Positions 47,507-60,080 of a DNA stretch of 64,000 nt are shown here, one piece after another; position 1 is the first letter of the stretch; each line of letters starts with the position of its first letter. The stretch covers positions 2,522,741-2,586,740 of the forward strand of contig QXEO01000235.1 of assembly GCA_007115705.1 (NCBI GenBank), given 5' to 3'. The position numbers were made by a program, and so were the translations under genes. Source of the DNA: Dactylis glomerata (taxonomy: Eukaryota > Streptophyta > Magnoliopsida > Poales > Poaceae). The notes under the pieces are model-generated. The model was not told where the DNA came from, made no database searches, and saw nothing but the letters and a program-made list of their open reading frames with translations.

Positions 47507-48263
47507 GAAGCGCTAACTATCCATTGGGCCGGATAGCACTCAATGTCTGCTTCGGTAATCACCAAAACTATAGAAGAGAAAAGCTCGACTTCGAAGTCAT
47601 GGACTGGCCACCTCAATATCACGCGATCCTTGGGCGACCCGTGTTTTTGCGATTCATGGCAGTACCTCACTATATGTACCTGGTACTCAAGATGCCAGGA
47701 CCAAACGAAATCATCACAGTAAAAGGGAGCTTCGAGCTATCAGACCTATGCAACAAGGAATTCCACAAAATGGCCCAAAATTTTGGCATGATGGCCAACT
47801 ATGGAGAACCCAAGGACAAAGCAAAAAGCTCGACTATAGGAGCCATAAAACAACTCGAAGGACATCCAGCGGAGCCAGAAGCGAAGAAATTGCGAGTACA
47901 ACCATCAGACCCAGGGGAAGCTACAGGAGAAGAGGAAAAGACCTCGGCAATACAGACAGCAAGTACGCAAGAGTAGAGTAGAAAAATAAGGCTATTAAAG
48001 CCACGAGTTATCCTAGGGCAATGCCCTCTAGATCCAGAACATGGGTCACTGGCCGGATCTCTTGGGACACCCCATGTATCTTACATTAAAAGCATAAATA
48101 AAGACAAAGTTCCTCCTATTCGAGTTTACATGTCTTATAAATCTCAAACGAAATTGCGGCAAACGCACTAAACATAAAGCGCCTTGAGAACAAAAAATTT
48201 CTGGCAAATAGCCCCAGAAAAACTCTCGCATTTCACATACAAAAACGTATACACAATAGAGCG

Positions 48264-49243
48264 CTACAACATTGGTTGATCTGAATCATCTACTACAAGG
48301 GGATTCAAGTAATGGTACTCGCGGAAAAACCCAGCATCCTCTCGAAGCAATCTAGTTATGATCCTCCTCGCCGGTTGAAGCGTGGCATCCATGTGGACTT
48401 GCAGCTTTACGCGCCCTGGAGGGAAACTTAGAGACATGGAACTATAGTTCAGCCTTGGATGCCACATGCGTATCCATCCAAGGGCAAAATTAGCACCATC
48501 TACTAAGTTGAGCTCTATCAAACGATGAATTCATTGACTAGATCTAAAAGCATCGAGTAGCTACTTAAAATTTTCCGGCGGAGGATTGCGGGGAAGCATA
48601 ACGGAGTACATGGTCGTCAACAATCTTTGACAACCATCGATAGCTTCTCCAATGTGTTGAGCACGATCCTGTAGAAGAACAACAGCGCTACGACATCGTG
48701 GGTCAGCCCATAAAGAATTCGTATCCTTCGATACCTTTTCCAAAGCGGCGATTCGCTTGGTAACTCGACGGTCTTCATCAGCGGGATATAAGCAAGTACC
48801 TAGAAGACGCAAATTCATCAAAACACAAAGGCAAGAGAAGCATCAAGAAATTCGAGAAGGTCTGCAGAAAACTTACATTTCAGTTGTTCACAAGCTGACT
48901 CGATAAATTCAACAAGAAAGGAGTCAGACTCCTTCAGGTGCATAACTTGGGCCACTAGACCAGACACTTTATCCTCAAGAACAGATTTCTGCTTCATCAA
49001 GCCATAAGATTTGCCGGCCTAGTCCAAAGTAGTTTTCGCCTGACGCTTCATCAAGGATAAACGACCCTTGAGGTCCGAAATCCTCGACAAATACTCAGTG
49101 CATCGGCAAGGAGAGCGAGGAGGAGAAAGATCCTTAGAGCAGAACGCATCGGTGGGCGGTGAATCACGACCACAACCCATCGACCCACCAACATATACAG
49201 GCTGGAAGGCAAAAGAAGAAAAGAGAAAGCAATTCAGAAACAC
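48264..49243 (-). pseudogene. 3' part of the T2 antisense gene
   Basis: Exons matching 30001-29066 of T1: a coiled-coil exon (SRISDLKGRLSLMKRQ near 49090), a second (KVSGLVAQVMHLKESDSF, 49000-48818), RRSAVVLLQDRAQHIGEA (48821-48561) and the conserved end LGWIRMWHPRLNY, FFREYHYLNPL (48521-48264). A stop separates the last two parts near 48530. The upstream half of the gene is missing because T3 sequence starts at 49303. Confidence 0.6.
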
Positions 49244-49302
49244 AATCTAGCGCAACATTTCATAAAGGTGAAGTATTCACAAGAAGTACAGAGTTCCCTG
49301 AC

Positions 49303-49636
49303 TGACAAGGGTATAGATAATAGAGCACGTTAGTTAGCTACCCCTGAGGCCCGTTAAGCTATGCCCAATTGTAATACTAGTCGAAATACGAGTTCATGTC
49401 GTATGTCGATATTGTAATCTGTGTCGGATCCCTCCCGATCCCTGAGACCTGGCCACCTATATATAGGGGACAGGAGGGGACGGTGAGGGACAGATTGAAA
49501 GCAAGCCAGGTTTACACCCACGTTTACTTTCGATAGCCACCTTGTTTGACTGATTTTACCTTCGAGTTCATCTGACGCCTTATCTCCCCGATCCTAAGTC
49601 CTTCATCTAGGACATTTGTCGAGTTAACCCTCGTCA
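49303..49636 (+). repeat. T3 5' LTR (or shared T2/T3 LTR)
   Basis: 334 bp, the same length as the T2 LTR and closer to it than to T1 (both start TGACAAGGGTATAGATAATA). It could be either the T3 5' LTR or the product of recombination between T2 and T3 LTRs. Confidence 0.85.
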
Positions 49637-49673
49637 ATTGGCGCCGACCGTGGGGACTTTGGGCGTTGGAATC

Positions 49674-51365
49674 ATGAATTCGACGGCTTTTCCACTCGTA
49701 GCCAACAGCAATCCAGAAGTCGACGAAATCCAGATACCCTTCAGAACTATCGATTTTCAACCTCACCAGTCAAGTTTCACGCAAGTATTCGAGAGCATGG
49801 ATCAAGATATGGATTTGACGATCGGAAGGCTAAACTTTCGCGTCGGATCACTAGGTTCGATTTGCCTTTCAAATCCGGCGAAACTGGGTCCGTCGGCAAC
49901 CAAGTCCAAGATAGAAACAATGTCAGAATCATCAGAAGTCTCTTCCAGCGAAGTAAATTCGCTAGTCAGCTCCATGGAAATAGAAGCAGAAAAAAAAGAA
50001 TTCGCAAAAGGCGACGAAACCATGGGAAACTTCGACTTAGAAGTACAACTCGAAGATCTGATGATTAGCCGTGATGACACTTCAGATAAATCAACGGACA
50101 CCTGGAAGACAGGGTTAGAGCTTCATGAGGATGAAAACTCAATCTTCTCAAGCTTCGATAGTAAGTTCGACTATCGATACTAAGTACTCGCTATTACAGA
50201 GGATAACTCAGAAGAGTTCAATGAAAACAACAATCTAGTACTCAACCTAGCAAACATAAATAGGGGGGCAAACCAACTGGCAGAAGGAGAAATTGCGGAT
50301 TCCCTGGTAAACCGGGAAAAAATTCGACTATCAGTCGATGAATGGAAGATAATCAAAATAGCTGTTGAGCACTGCACGCCAATACCAAACAATGCTAGCA
50401 AGAATATGCTTTTTGGGTATCACTACGCCCTAAGACAGCAGTCAAAGCTACTAGCGAAAGAGAGAATCGAAGTACAAAAGAGAAAAGACTCAGCCATTGC
50501 AGGAAGCGACGCTGCTCGCAGAGCACATAGCAACGCATCATATACGAACAGCAAAAGACATCGTCGACACGGTTCAAGGTACGAAAACCTCGAATACTCA
50601 GATAGGAAAAGTCTTTCCAAAAACCTCGACTCGTCTTTCTTATCAGTCGACGAGCAAGGGGACATTATACCAAAGACACCCGAAGCAGCACTGGTGGCAG
50701 CTCAAGCACACCTGCATACAACGCGACCAAGTCCAGGAGACCCAAGGGAACACATGCATCGGGTAGCACTGCAGGGACTAAAGATGGTAGGCAACAAGTT
50801 ATCAGCAAAAGAGGAGGAGGCATACCGCAACAAAGGAACTCACAAACCAAGATCGCCACGCCGTCACAACAATCCTCGGCACAGAAGTGGAAGTCGACGA
50901 TCTAGAACGCCATCACCAGGGTGATACAACAGTCCAAAGAACAAAGGAACCCGACGATCCAGAACTCCCAATAGAGCATATGACCTCGAAGACGATGAAA
51001 AAGAGATGGGGGCGCCATGCTTTACCCATAGGGTTCGCATCACGCCAGTACCCAAAGGTTTCAAATTACCCCATGACCAACAAAAGTACGACGGATCTCA
51101 GGAGCCACAGTCATGGCTTTCAGACTACCTACAAGCAGTAAAACTATTAGGAGGAACCAGGGAAACAACAATGCAAAGTTTGCAACTACACCTCACCGGT
51201 GCAGCAAGGTCATGGTTAAGCAAACTAGGAAAGGTAACAATTGGAAGCTGGGAGGAGCTCACAAAACAATTTACGAGTAACTTCAAGTCAACATATAAGC
51301 GGCCAGCATCCATAGAAGAAGTCAAAGCCTGCGTGCAGAAACGCGGAGAGACACTAAGAGCATAT
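49674..51365 (+). pseudogene. T3 gag, N-terminal two thirds, decayed
   Basis: ATG at 49674 (MNSTAF). The frame stops at about 50181 (TAA after DYRY) and again near 50922, and changes frame in the RS-rich stretch. Recognisable parts are TIGRLNFRVGSLG, YHYALRQQSKLLAKE, DYLQAVKLLGG, LTGAARSWLSKL and ELTKQFTSNF. It ends at EVKACVQKRGETLRAY, where A2 inserted. Confidence 0.75.
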
Positions 51366-54300
51366 TGATGACCCACAAGTATAGGGGATCACAACAGTCT
51401 TCGAGGGAAGTAAAACCCAAATTTATTGATTCGACACAAGGGGAGCCAAAGAATATATGTAAGCCTTAACAGATGAGTTGTCAATTCAACTGCACCTGGA
51501 AACAGTCTTGCTCGCAGTGGTTTATCAGTAGCAACAGTTTTATAGTGGTGATAGTAGTGAAACAGTAACAGCAGTAGTAAAATAACAGCGATAATAGTAG
51601 CAATAGTAAACAGTAGGAACAAATACTGTAGGTATAGGGATAGATGTACGGGCGTTGCATGGATAAGATAATTCATGAAATCAATGAGACATGGGCATTG
51701 CAGATAAATAATGATAAAGCATCCTAGTACAAACAATCATAGGCATGTGTTCCGTATATAGTCGTACGTGCTCACAAGGAGAAACTTGCACGACATCTTT
51801 TGTCCTACCAGCCTGTTGCAGCAGGGCCTCAAGGGAAACTACTAGTAATTAAGGTACTCCTTTTAATAAAGTACCGGAGCAAAGCATTAACACTCGGTGA
51901 ACACATGTGATCCTCACATCATAGCCATCCCCTCTGGTTATCCCAATTTCTGTCACTTTGGGGCCTCGGGTTCCGGACAACAATATGTGTATACAACTTG
52001 TAGGTAAGACCATAAACAACAAATATCATCATAGAAATAATAACATGCTAAAGGTATAGTCGGAAACGGCCCCCGCGTCGCTCCCTCCCCTGGGCGACAC
52101 GGGCGGCGGAAGGAGCTCGCCGGTCACCGCCACCTCCCCACCACCTCCTCCCCTGCCGTCGCCGGTGGACTCCGCCGGGCAAAGCCCGCACGGAGCCGAC
52201 GGCGGCAGGACCTGCTTCTTCTCCGCCCCTGCGGAAGCTTGCCCGCGGAATGGGGATATCGCGGCGGCAGGAGACAACGGCTGCATCTCAGGTCCCGGTG
52301 GCTGGCGCCAGGGCTTGGTGACGGTGGTCTGGGAGCGGCTTCGATGGAGGTCGTGGTGGGGTGGCTCTCCGGTGGCGGCCTGGGGCGCTGCGGCTGGCGG
52401 CTGCGGGCGGGCCAGATGGGCTCGCCTTGGGCCAGGCGGGCCGCGGCCGGCGGCCCCAGGTAGGCGGCGGCGGCGCCTGGCGTGGTGGGCTGCTCGGGCG
52501 GCACCCATCGGGGCAGGGGGTGGTCTGCATGGTGGCGTGGTCGGCGCGGCGTGGTGCGGTGCTGCGCGGCGTGGAGGCGCGGTGGCTGCTGCTCGGGCCC
52601 GATGGGCTTTGCGGGCCGCGTGCGGGGCAGCGGCGGTCGTCTTCCTCGAGCGCGTTGGGGGGGCTCGCCGGTCCTCTGGCGGTGTTCCCGAGCGCCGGAG
52701 CGGCGGCTCCGGTCGGTGGTGAGGGCGGCTCTGCTTCGGCCGTGTGGACGGCGATTCAGTCTGCCCGGTGGCGGGGGCTTCATTGCGGCACTGCGGCCTA
52801 CGGCTTGGCTCGTTCCGGTTGCGGCCCTGTGCTGCGTGGGGGTGCTCGGCCTGGTGGTGCACAGTGGCCTTCGGCAAGGGTTGGAGGTCGGCGTGCTTCG
52901 GCGCGTTTGGTGGTGGCTTGTGGGCGGCCGCTTTGGGTTGCATTGGTTCTGCACCTCGGGAGAAATCCTTGCTCCGGCTTGGCCAGAGCTGGCGATGGTG
53001 ACGGCCGCGGCTGCCACATGCTTTCTTGGAAGCATCGCTGTGAGGTGTGTGCACTCCTGCGCCTGCGGCCTCGACTCCGGAGGGAAACCTCGGATCCGGG
53101 ATCGGGCGATGGAGGCGCTGCTGTGTCTCTTCCCCGTTGGGGGCATCGCCTCGGAGTCACCCACGGCCAGGGTTTGGGAGCGGTTGGTGGCTGTCGGACT
53201 GCTGTGTGAGGTCCAAGTGTGCAGTTTGGCGAAGATGATGGCTCGAGCGGAAGATGGGTCGCGGCGGGGCTTCGTTAGTCGGTTTTACCCGGCGTGTCCG
53301 TTGGGTTCTCCTGCTTGCCGTGCTGCTGTGGAGTCGGAGGTGCGGTGTCTCCGTGGCGACGATGACCGGCTGCGGTGATCTGCAGGGTGCTCGGTCGGCG
53401 CAAGACCCGCATAATTCCCTTGTGAAGCTCGTCGTCTGATTTGGAGTTGTCTGTCCTTGGCGCGTGTGGCCAATTGGTGGCATGGACCGACATGGTCTCC
53501 GGCGCCGTTTGTGGAGCCCTGTCCGGGAAGTCGCCGATGAAGTCGGAGTCGCTGGCTCGTGGAGGAGTGATGACGATGACACTGTGTGGCAACCTTGCTG
53601 CGGCTCTCCTTGTGTGTCTTTGTTTCGTGTGGGTAGCCAGGTTGGCTGTGGTGGTGTGCCCAGTGTGGTCGTGTTTCCATGGCGGCATTGCGGTATTGTA
53701 CGGGTTTTCGGCCGGTTCCCCTGCAAATGAACCGGTCAATTCTCTTCTACTTTTTTAATAAAATGAGGCAAAATTGCCCGTTTTGTTCCAAAAAAAAACA
53801 TGTTCAGATCTGAAATCATGGCACTCGGGCCCAAAGTGACAAGCATTAAGCATAACAAGTTGCAACAAAGTCATAAGCACTAATAGAAGATACTAGGCAC
53901 TATGCCCTAACAATCTCATATCAAATTACATGAACAATCTCATCCAATCCCTTCCATCCCCTCACCTACAGCGGGGGAATTACTCACCCATGGATGGGGG
54001 AGTCATGGATGGTCGATGGAGGGACATCGGTGATGATGGTGATGAAGATCTCCTCCAAATCCCCATCCCGGCAGGGTGCCAGAACAGAGTTTCTGGTTCC
54101 GAATCGCGGTTTCTGATGGCGGCGGCGCAGCGGAAGTCTATCTGGGAAAAACGCCGTCTCCCCGATATTTTCAGGTAAAGGGGTATATGTAGGCGGAAGG
54201 AGGGGTCGAGAAGACGGCCGAGCCGCCCTCACACCAGGTGGGCGCGGCCAGGGCTGGGCCGCGCCCCCTGTGTGTGTGGAGGCCTCGTGCCTCCACTCCG

Positions 54301-54500
54301 TCTCGTCTTCTGGCCCCGTGGGTCTTCTGGTGAAATAGGATTTTTGATGATTTTTCCCGAATTTTACTGAAAGTTGGATTTCTGCACAAAAACGAGACAC
54401 CAGAGCAATTAGTTCGCATTAGTTGCATTCAAAACACACAAATTAGAGGAGAAACAATAGCAAAAGTGTTCGGGAAAGTATATACGTTTTGGACGTATCA
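51366..54500 (-). repeat. Athila A2 3' LTR with a non-LTR insertion
   Basis: The pieces 51366-52047 and 53803-54500 give 1,380 bp, 18 bp shorter than the A1 LTR. One deletion of about 17 bp (near 54410) and one single-base loss explain the difference. It is followed by the polypurine tract, so it is the 3' LTR of a minus-strand element whose body lies to the right. The flanking bases on the left are CATAT (51361-51365). Confidence 0.88.
52048..53796 (+). mobile_element. GC-rich non-LTR retroelement derivative
   Basis: About 1.75 kb with strikingly higher GC than its surroundings. It ends in AATAAAATGAGGCAAAATTG, then a poly(A) run, and is flanked by the short duplication AACATG (52042-52047 and 53797-53802). 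The 5' end (GGCCCCCGCGTCGCTCCC) resembles the leader of grass LINEs. The 3' end with a polyadenylation signal and A-tail shows insertion by target-primed reverse transcription. No endonuclease or reverse transcriptase motif is seen. The several long ORFs on both strands are explained by the high GC. It is best read as a non-autonomous LINE derivative; a retrocopied GC-rich transcript is the alternative. Confidence 0.65.
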
Positions 54501-54667
54501 ACTCCCCCCAAGCTTAGATATTTGCTTGTCCTCAAGCAATTCAGTTAACAACTGAGAGCGATAAAAGAAACTTTCACGAACACATTTGCTTCATATAATG
54601 TATATATACTAACTATGTGATCAAATACTTAGGCAATTCATAATAAGAAATATGCAACTAATGTCAC
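54501..54667 (-). mobile_element. A2 internal 3' end
   Basis: Polypurine tract (complement of ACTCCCCCCAAG) and 150 bp matching A1 at 15722-15891. It is cut by D1 at 54667; the five bases GTCAC (54663-54667) are the presumed D1 duplication. Confidence 0.8.
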
Positions 54668-57600
54668 TGTAACGCCCCACCTTTGGTTTAAGGTGGAACA
54701 CCTGTGTTAAGTGCTATTCCCTGGATCTCTTATAGCACCACAGTACAAAATATAGTGATCATTGCAATAGTGTCAAATATTACATCGCAGATCCAGTTAC
54801 ATAAGTCTCAAACCTTACAGAAACACAGCGGAAAACAAAGTGGCAATGAGCCTCCATCTTCATCACGTGCCACAGGCAGACATGTTGGAATGTAGTCTCG
54901 GGATCCTACTAACGATCCTTTTCTGAAAACCTGCACATTTGAATATGCAGCCCCACAAATGGGGGTCAGTACAATGATGTACTGGCAAATAACACATATT
55001 TGGTGGTTGTTATGAAAGAACTATACTACATGATATTTGGCTGGTGGATCTCATAAGCTGATTTGCATAAAGCCAATTTTATCCTAAAATCCTTTTCAAA
55101 ACTTTCTTTCAAAATTTTAGTTTATAAGGGTCAAGACAACCCCCATACACTACATACTGTCCGGTATGTAGTTCTGGGCGAATCTCAACAAAGTTGGAAC
55201 ATCAGAAACCACCACCCCTCGGAGTGTATGGCCCTGAGCTGCTGCCTAAAGGTTTCTAGTCAAGTTTTAAAAGCATTCAGAAACGGTGATGAGATTCTTC
55301 CGTACATTCCATGTCTAGAGACTCAAGTTGTCCATAACCGGGGACACGGCTAATCGATTAGTTTGACACCCTGCAGGGGTTGTGCACTTTCACCCTAAGA
55401 CTCATTTTACGCCCATACATAAAATGAGACAAGACCTTTTAGAAGGAGAGAGCAACCATACTGGCAAGATCCGTTCCCAACCTATAATTCTGCTACCAGC
55501 CCATATCTTGCACACAAGTTGAACTCTCACATCTTAATCAGTCAAGACAGAGCCCATATTGTTATAAGGCTGCACTGGAAGTACTCTAAAGCACAGAAGA
55601 CATATTAATCTCTTTGTTCCTGGGTGGCCGTCCCGAGTGGCATTCTGAGTACACATCCTCTCGACGAGGCATGTTCCCCAGAAGTCACCTACATCGCCGC
55701 CTCTTATCAAACCAATCCACCCAGGTGATTCATTTTAGTTGAAGTTCTTAATTTGTTCACAAAACACTTTTAATATGTGATCATAGCATGGCATCAATAT
55801 TTTCCATAATAGTTTGCAATCCTAACAAGTGGGGTTTAAGGGATAGCTACACACTACTAGGATCTAAGCATTTCATAATCCACTTTGAAAATCCATTTCA
55901 TGCATAGTATTGAAACCACTAATGCATATAATAAAAATAGGAAGAAGCATGTGTGTCACTTGCCTTTTGAAGCTTAAACCCCTTTCTCTTCTCTCAACAA
56001 AATGTATGGCTCTCCAAACCAATCTATAATGTAGAGATACACAAAGTAAACACACCACATCAAAAGCAACAAATCAAGCAAGACAAGCAAATGAAAATGA
56101 TTGGTTTAAGATTTTAAAGTTCTTATGATTTCTGTGATGAGAGAGATATGGCTAGAAGCTTAGCTTACAAGATATGGGTTGAGAGTTTGGATGGCAAGGT
56201 TTAATGATTGGAAAGGATTGGTCCTCCAAGATTACAATGAAGGAATAGAACCTTATGCTTGGTATAAGCATGGTTAGAGTTTAGAGATGACTCATGTGGA
56301 TGGATTCACATGAGTATAGAATAGTACAACAAAACACTACTGAATAAAGTGTGACAGCACTTATTCATAATAGTATAAGTTACACATAGGCTTGGGTATG
56401 TATTGGTGATACATTGAATTACTCAATTAACTTATTTGTGAATTGAGTAGTTCAATATAGATTAATAAGATTGAGTGAGTATGAGATTGGATTGGTATTG
56501 ATGATATTGAGACTAATGGTGTGTGCATGGTCACAAGATTATCTTGGTCAAAAGGATTAACTTGAGCTAGGGTTATAATCTCAAGATTGAGCCATGTCAA
56601 TGTTTAAATTCCTCTTTGAAGAATTTAAACTAGATTTGGTTTATAGTTCAAGATTGATATTTGATTTGGAATGGTTTAATACATGTGTAGCATGGGGTGT
56701 AGTGTATCACCACAACTAGCAAAGGAGAACCTAATTGAGAAATATCAGTTACTCAAATTACTCAAGTGTAATTTGAATATTCTGAACTAGGCTCACAAGG
56801 ATATGATTAACATGACATTCGGTGATGATCAAGATGAACCATGATAGGGTTAGATAGGTATGTTCATATGATTCACTTTTGTAAAAGGAATCATATTGAA
56901 AAGAATTATAGAATTAATTCTATAATGAAAATACTTAAATTCTCATAATTGAATTTGAATATTTGCAAGGTGTTTCAATAATTTTGGATAGTGATGCTAA
57001 TGGACATAGGATAGTAACACAAGGCTACTGCAAGTGGTTTAACTCCAAAAACATTTTCAGAAATCAAATGAGGTCCAAAATAGTGATTTGAGTAAATTTA
57101 ACAGTAGCAAGTTTGTGCACATTTCAAGTTTGAAAACTTTTGCTTCTAGATTTATCTACATGTTCCAAGGAATCCATAGACTACAAATTTGTAGCCATTG
57201 GACCTACAAAACAAAAGTTATGAATTAAAAGGGGTTTACAAGTCATTTTGCTTATTTATTTTTCACTTCAAAACTTTATACAGTACCCCTATAGTTTCTC
57301 TGCCTAAGTGTATTCTACACATTGCAAGGAATCCAGGGATACCTGATTTGTAATTTTTGGCCAAGTATTTGATTTTATATTGATTTTAGAAGTTGAAGCA
57401 GAAATCTGGAATTTGAATTTGAATTTAAAAACGAATTTTGACTCGGTTGACTAGGGGGCTGACGAGGACTGCGACATGGCAGCACGGTATTGGTTGATAC
57501 CGCTTTGGGTTTGTGGATCTAATCTCAGCCATGCGATCAAGATCTAAAGGACAGAAAAGAAGGAAGGAGGTGGAGGCTCACCGGCGTGGAGATTTTCCGG

Positions 57601-58998
57601 CGAGACGCCCAGATGGTCGATGGCGTGCTTGCTCCCGAGGTCCTGGGCGACGAGAAAGTGGTGTACGGGATGCAGAGAGACTCGGAGAGTGCGTGTGCTT
57701 GATCGGTGGCTTCCGACGTGGCCTCCTATGATGGTGACGGGCGAATGGAGGTGTTCCAGGCGTAGGCGGCTCCGATCGACCTCGATCTGCCGAGACGCTG
57801 CGAGAGAAGGAGAGGATTCAGTCTGAGGAGAGGCGCAAAGGAGAGGCGAAGATATAGGACTAGGAACCAGGGTCTCTCGCTCACGGACTCGACGGCAACA
57901 GCCGAAATACGACGGCGGTACTGCAGACTCCGGCGAGCAATTCCTTCGGCCTGGAGCGATTTGAGTGAGTGAAGAAGAGGGGGAATTGGAGAGGAGTCAG
58001 TGGGGAATAGCGGGGTGTATATGGGGAGGCCGTTCAGGGTTTGGGAGGAGAGGGAAGAGGGGCGGGATCGACGGCGACGGTTTCCAGTGAGGAGTAACGG
58101 CTGAAGGTTGAAGGTGGAGCTGACAGGTGGGGCCCACCTGTCGGTGTGAAAAGAAAAAGAAAAAGAAAAAGAAAGAAGAGCAGAGAGAGGGGGTACGGGC
58201 TGAGGCCTGCTTCGGGTGCTGCTCGGGCTGGTTGGGCCCTGGGCACGGCCCAGGTGGGCTGGCCACCTCCTTTTCTTTCTTTTTTTTGTTCTGGTTTCTT
58301 TTTCTTTTAGATTCTGATTTCTGTTTTTGGTTTTGAATTAGGTAAACTTGTTTGATTTGAAATATTTCAAAACAATCCACTTCTGGACTTTGAATAGTGT
58401 CTACTAAACACATAAACCAAGGTTTAGTGTTAATTTGGAAAAAGAATAAATGCAAGAAATTAAACATAGGTTTTCAAATAGCTAGGGAGTTAAATTTTAA
58501 ATAGTAGTTTTACAAAGTATTTGGTTTTCAAAATTTATTAAGTTGGTAAATGAAACAGTAGTGCTTTTGAAAAAATAATAATTAAATACTTTGTGAAACA
58601 TCAAATTGTAAAGTTTTGTAAGCAAAGGTAATCACTAGAGGAAATTAAAATAGCTTCCATACACAAATGGAGTTACTTAAATAAATAACCTTCTGAAATC
58701 CTTTTGTTTCTAAACTTGGTGCAAAAGGTGAAATGAAATAGTATTATTTGAAGAAATATGATGCAAAACTTTATTTGGTATTAAACCCTTTTGTTAAAAA
58801 AAATTCCATGCAAGGATGCTTGCATAAGATTTGAATAATTGCAAAAAAATCTTTCAAGCCACAAAGGGAGTTTGAAATAGTTTTTGGTAATAGAGTCTTT
58901 AATTAAACTCAAAAAGTTTTAAATCCCTATGATTTTTCAGTCAACACAAATAAAATAATTTTTTTTTCAAAATTTGATAAAAAAACTGGGATGTTACA
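54668..58998 (-). repeat. D1 3' LTR, 4,331 bp
   Basis: On the minus strand it starts TGTAACATCCC and ends GGGCGTTACA. A likely TATA (CCATATACACC, complement of 58014-58024) lies about 1 kb from its start. A purine/pyrimidine tract (AAAAGAAAAAG type) is at 58148-58180. From 54668 to 57500 I see no gene; the ORFs at 57513-58467 are GC-rich by-products around the transcription start. Confidence 0.85.
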
Positions 58999-59100
58999 GA
59001 CTACCACCCTTAAAAGAAATCTCGTCCCCGAGATTTGAAGAGGCTAGAAAGGAAAAAGGTTTTGGGGTATCTAGGTGGCTACCACCCTTAAAAGAAACCT
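58999..59100 (-). repeat. D1 polypurine tract, present twice
   Basis: TTTCTTTTAAGGGTGGTAGTC lies directly before the LTR (58999-59019). A second copy of CTACCACCCTTAAAAGAAA lies at about 59081-59099, together with a GAGATTT inverted pair (TCTCGTCCCCGAGA) between them. Confidence 0.75.
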
Positions 59101-60080
59101 TTGTGGGTAGTTTAGGTTTTTGGGTTCCGATAGGGCATCCTTGGTTTGACCTAACACTGGGTCATCTTTTGAATCCACAGTAAGCTTCTATCTTCATTTT
59201 CAATAGGTGTGTGTCTATTCTCAAACTTGGGTCTCAATTATACCTCAAGGAGGCTTGAGAATAACTTTACTCCATTGTAGAGCTCCTATCCAACAATGTA
59301 GTTTGTTGAACTACTTTGGACACTAAAGGGTCACTCTTTGGGTCAATCAAAGGACCAAGTTAAGACGATCTCATATCTTCATTTCATCCTATTTGTTGAC
59401 ATCCTTGGCAATCTTCCATCTTATGATGCATTCCTTTGTAAAAAAAACTCTTGGTTCAAACGGAGCTCTGAAGGTTGGTAAGACTTCTTCTGTAGCAAAT
59501 CTTCATCAACGGTAAGCTTGTGGTTCATCCTCACCGTAGTCCTACGTTTTATCCACACTGGCTCACTATAAGGGGTATAACATCTTATCCTCCTAAGGTT
59601 AAGGTTTAGCGACGTCGTCTCTCTTGTAGGTATGTCTCTCTAGGTTTGCAAAATCAACATTATGAAAGCGAATAATAAGAGTAGTAGGAATGGTGATCAA
59701 TCCATCCTGCACCCGAATCATTACTTCATACATGGCTTGTTAAACCTCGTACTCTAACTCTTGGTCAACCTCACCAGCTTGACAAATATTTTCTTGAAAT
59801 GAAATCTATGTTCCAAATCAAAAAAAAATTAAACAAATATATCGTTCCTTAGCTAGGGTTTTGCGTAAACTCTATCGTATGACATTAACTCTTGAGTTGC
59901 ATATCCTTCAGCTTGCTAATTCAGGGGGAAAATTAACATACATACAATAAAGTCACTCATTGAGCTTACATGTCTATTCTTCATTTATTACATGTAATAA
60001 CCGAATATAAATGCTTCTAGGTTGGCCACACTTTGTTGTGTCTTCACCTTGTATTTGCGGCATCCTTCAGTCATCCCAGT
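59101..60080 (-). other. D1 3' non-coding region
   Basis: About 1 kb between gag and the polypurine tract. No open frame or recognised motif. Confidence 0.5.

Larger units (their letters stand above)
37809..47976 (+). pseudogene. T2 gag-protease, split by L1 and decayed
   Basis: The pieces are 37809-40542 and 47512-47976. The frame has a stop near 37893, a frame change near 39110, and a TGA at 39367-39369 within the gag core (SKLER). The order of motifs is as in T1: DYLQAVKILGG, LTGAARSWLSKL, DAFTLGLRRGDLVKEM, the Cys-His stretch, then FMDAGSGINLIYA. L1 cuts the protease domain right after HGIVPGS. The rest resumes at 47512 with NYPLGRIALN, then AILGRPVFLRF. It ends at the natural stop 47974-47976. 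Confidence 0.75.
37438..49302 (+). mobile_element. Tat-lineage element T2, truncated and interrupted
   Basis: It has the 5' LTR 37438-37771, primer site, gag-protease and the 3' part of the antisense gene. It is cut by element L1 at 40543-47506 (duplication GAAGC) and stops at 49302, where the LTR of T3 begins. Its own 3' LTR is not in the window unless it lies beyond T3. It is more decayed than T1. Confidence 0.8.
49303..51365 (+). mobile_element. Tat-lineage element T3, 5' part
   Basis: The LTR 49303-49636 is followed by the primer site 49639-49655 and gag. It is cut at 51365 by Athila copy A2. It starts inside the T2 antisense gene. No target duplication can be tested, because the other end is outside the window. 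Confidence 0.8.

Noticed and set aside
52029..53758. Several long overlapping ORFs on both strands (up to 346 residues)
   Set aside because: They sit in a very GC-rich insertion, overlap in all frames, are made of Arg/Pro/Gly/Ala runs and show no domain. They are what high GC gives by chance.
57513..58467. Genes on both strands in the D1 LTR (for example 156 residues at 57997-58467)
   Set aside because: They surround the probable LTR transcription start, contain homopolymer Phe and Lys runs and have no domain.
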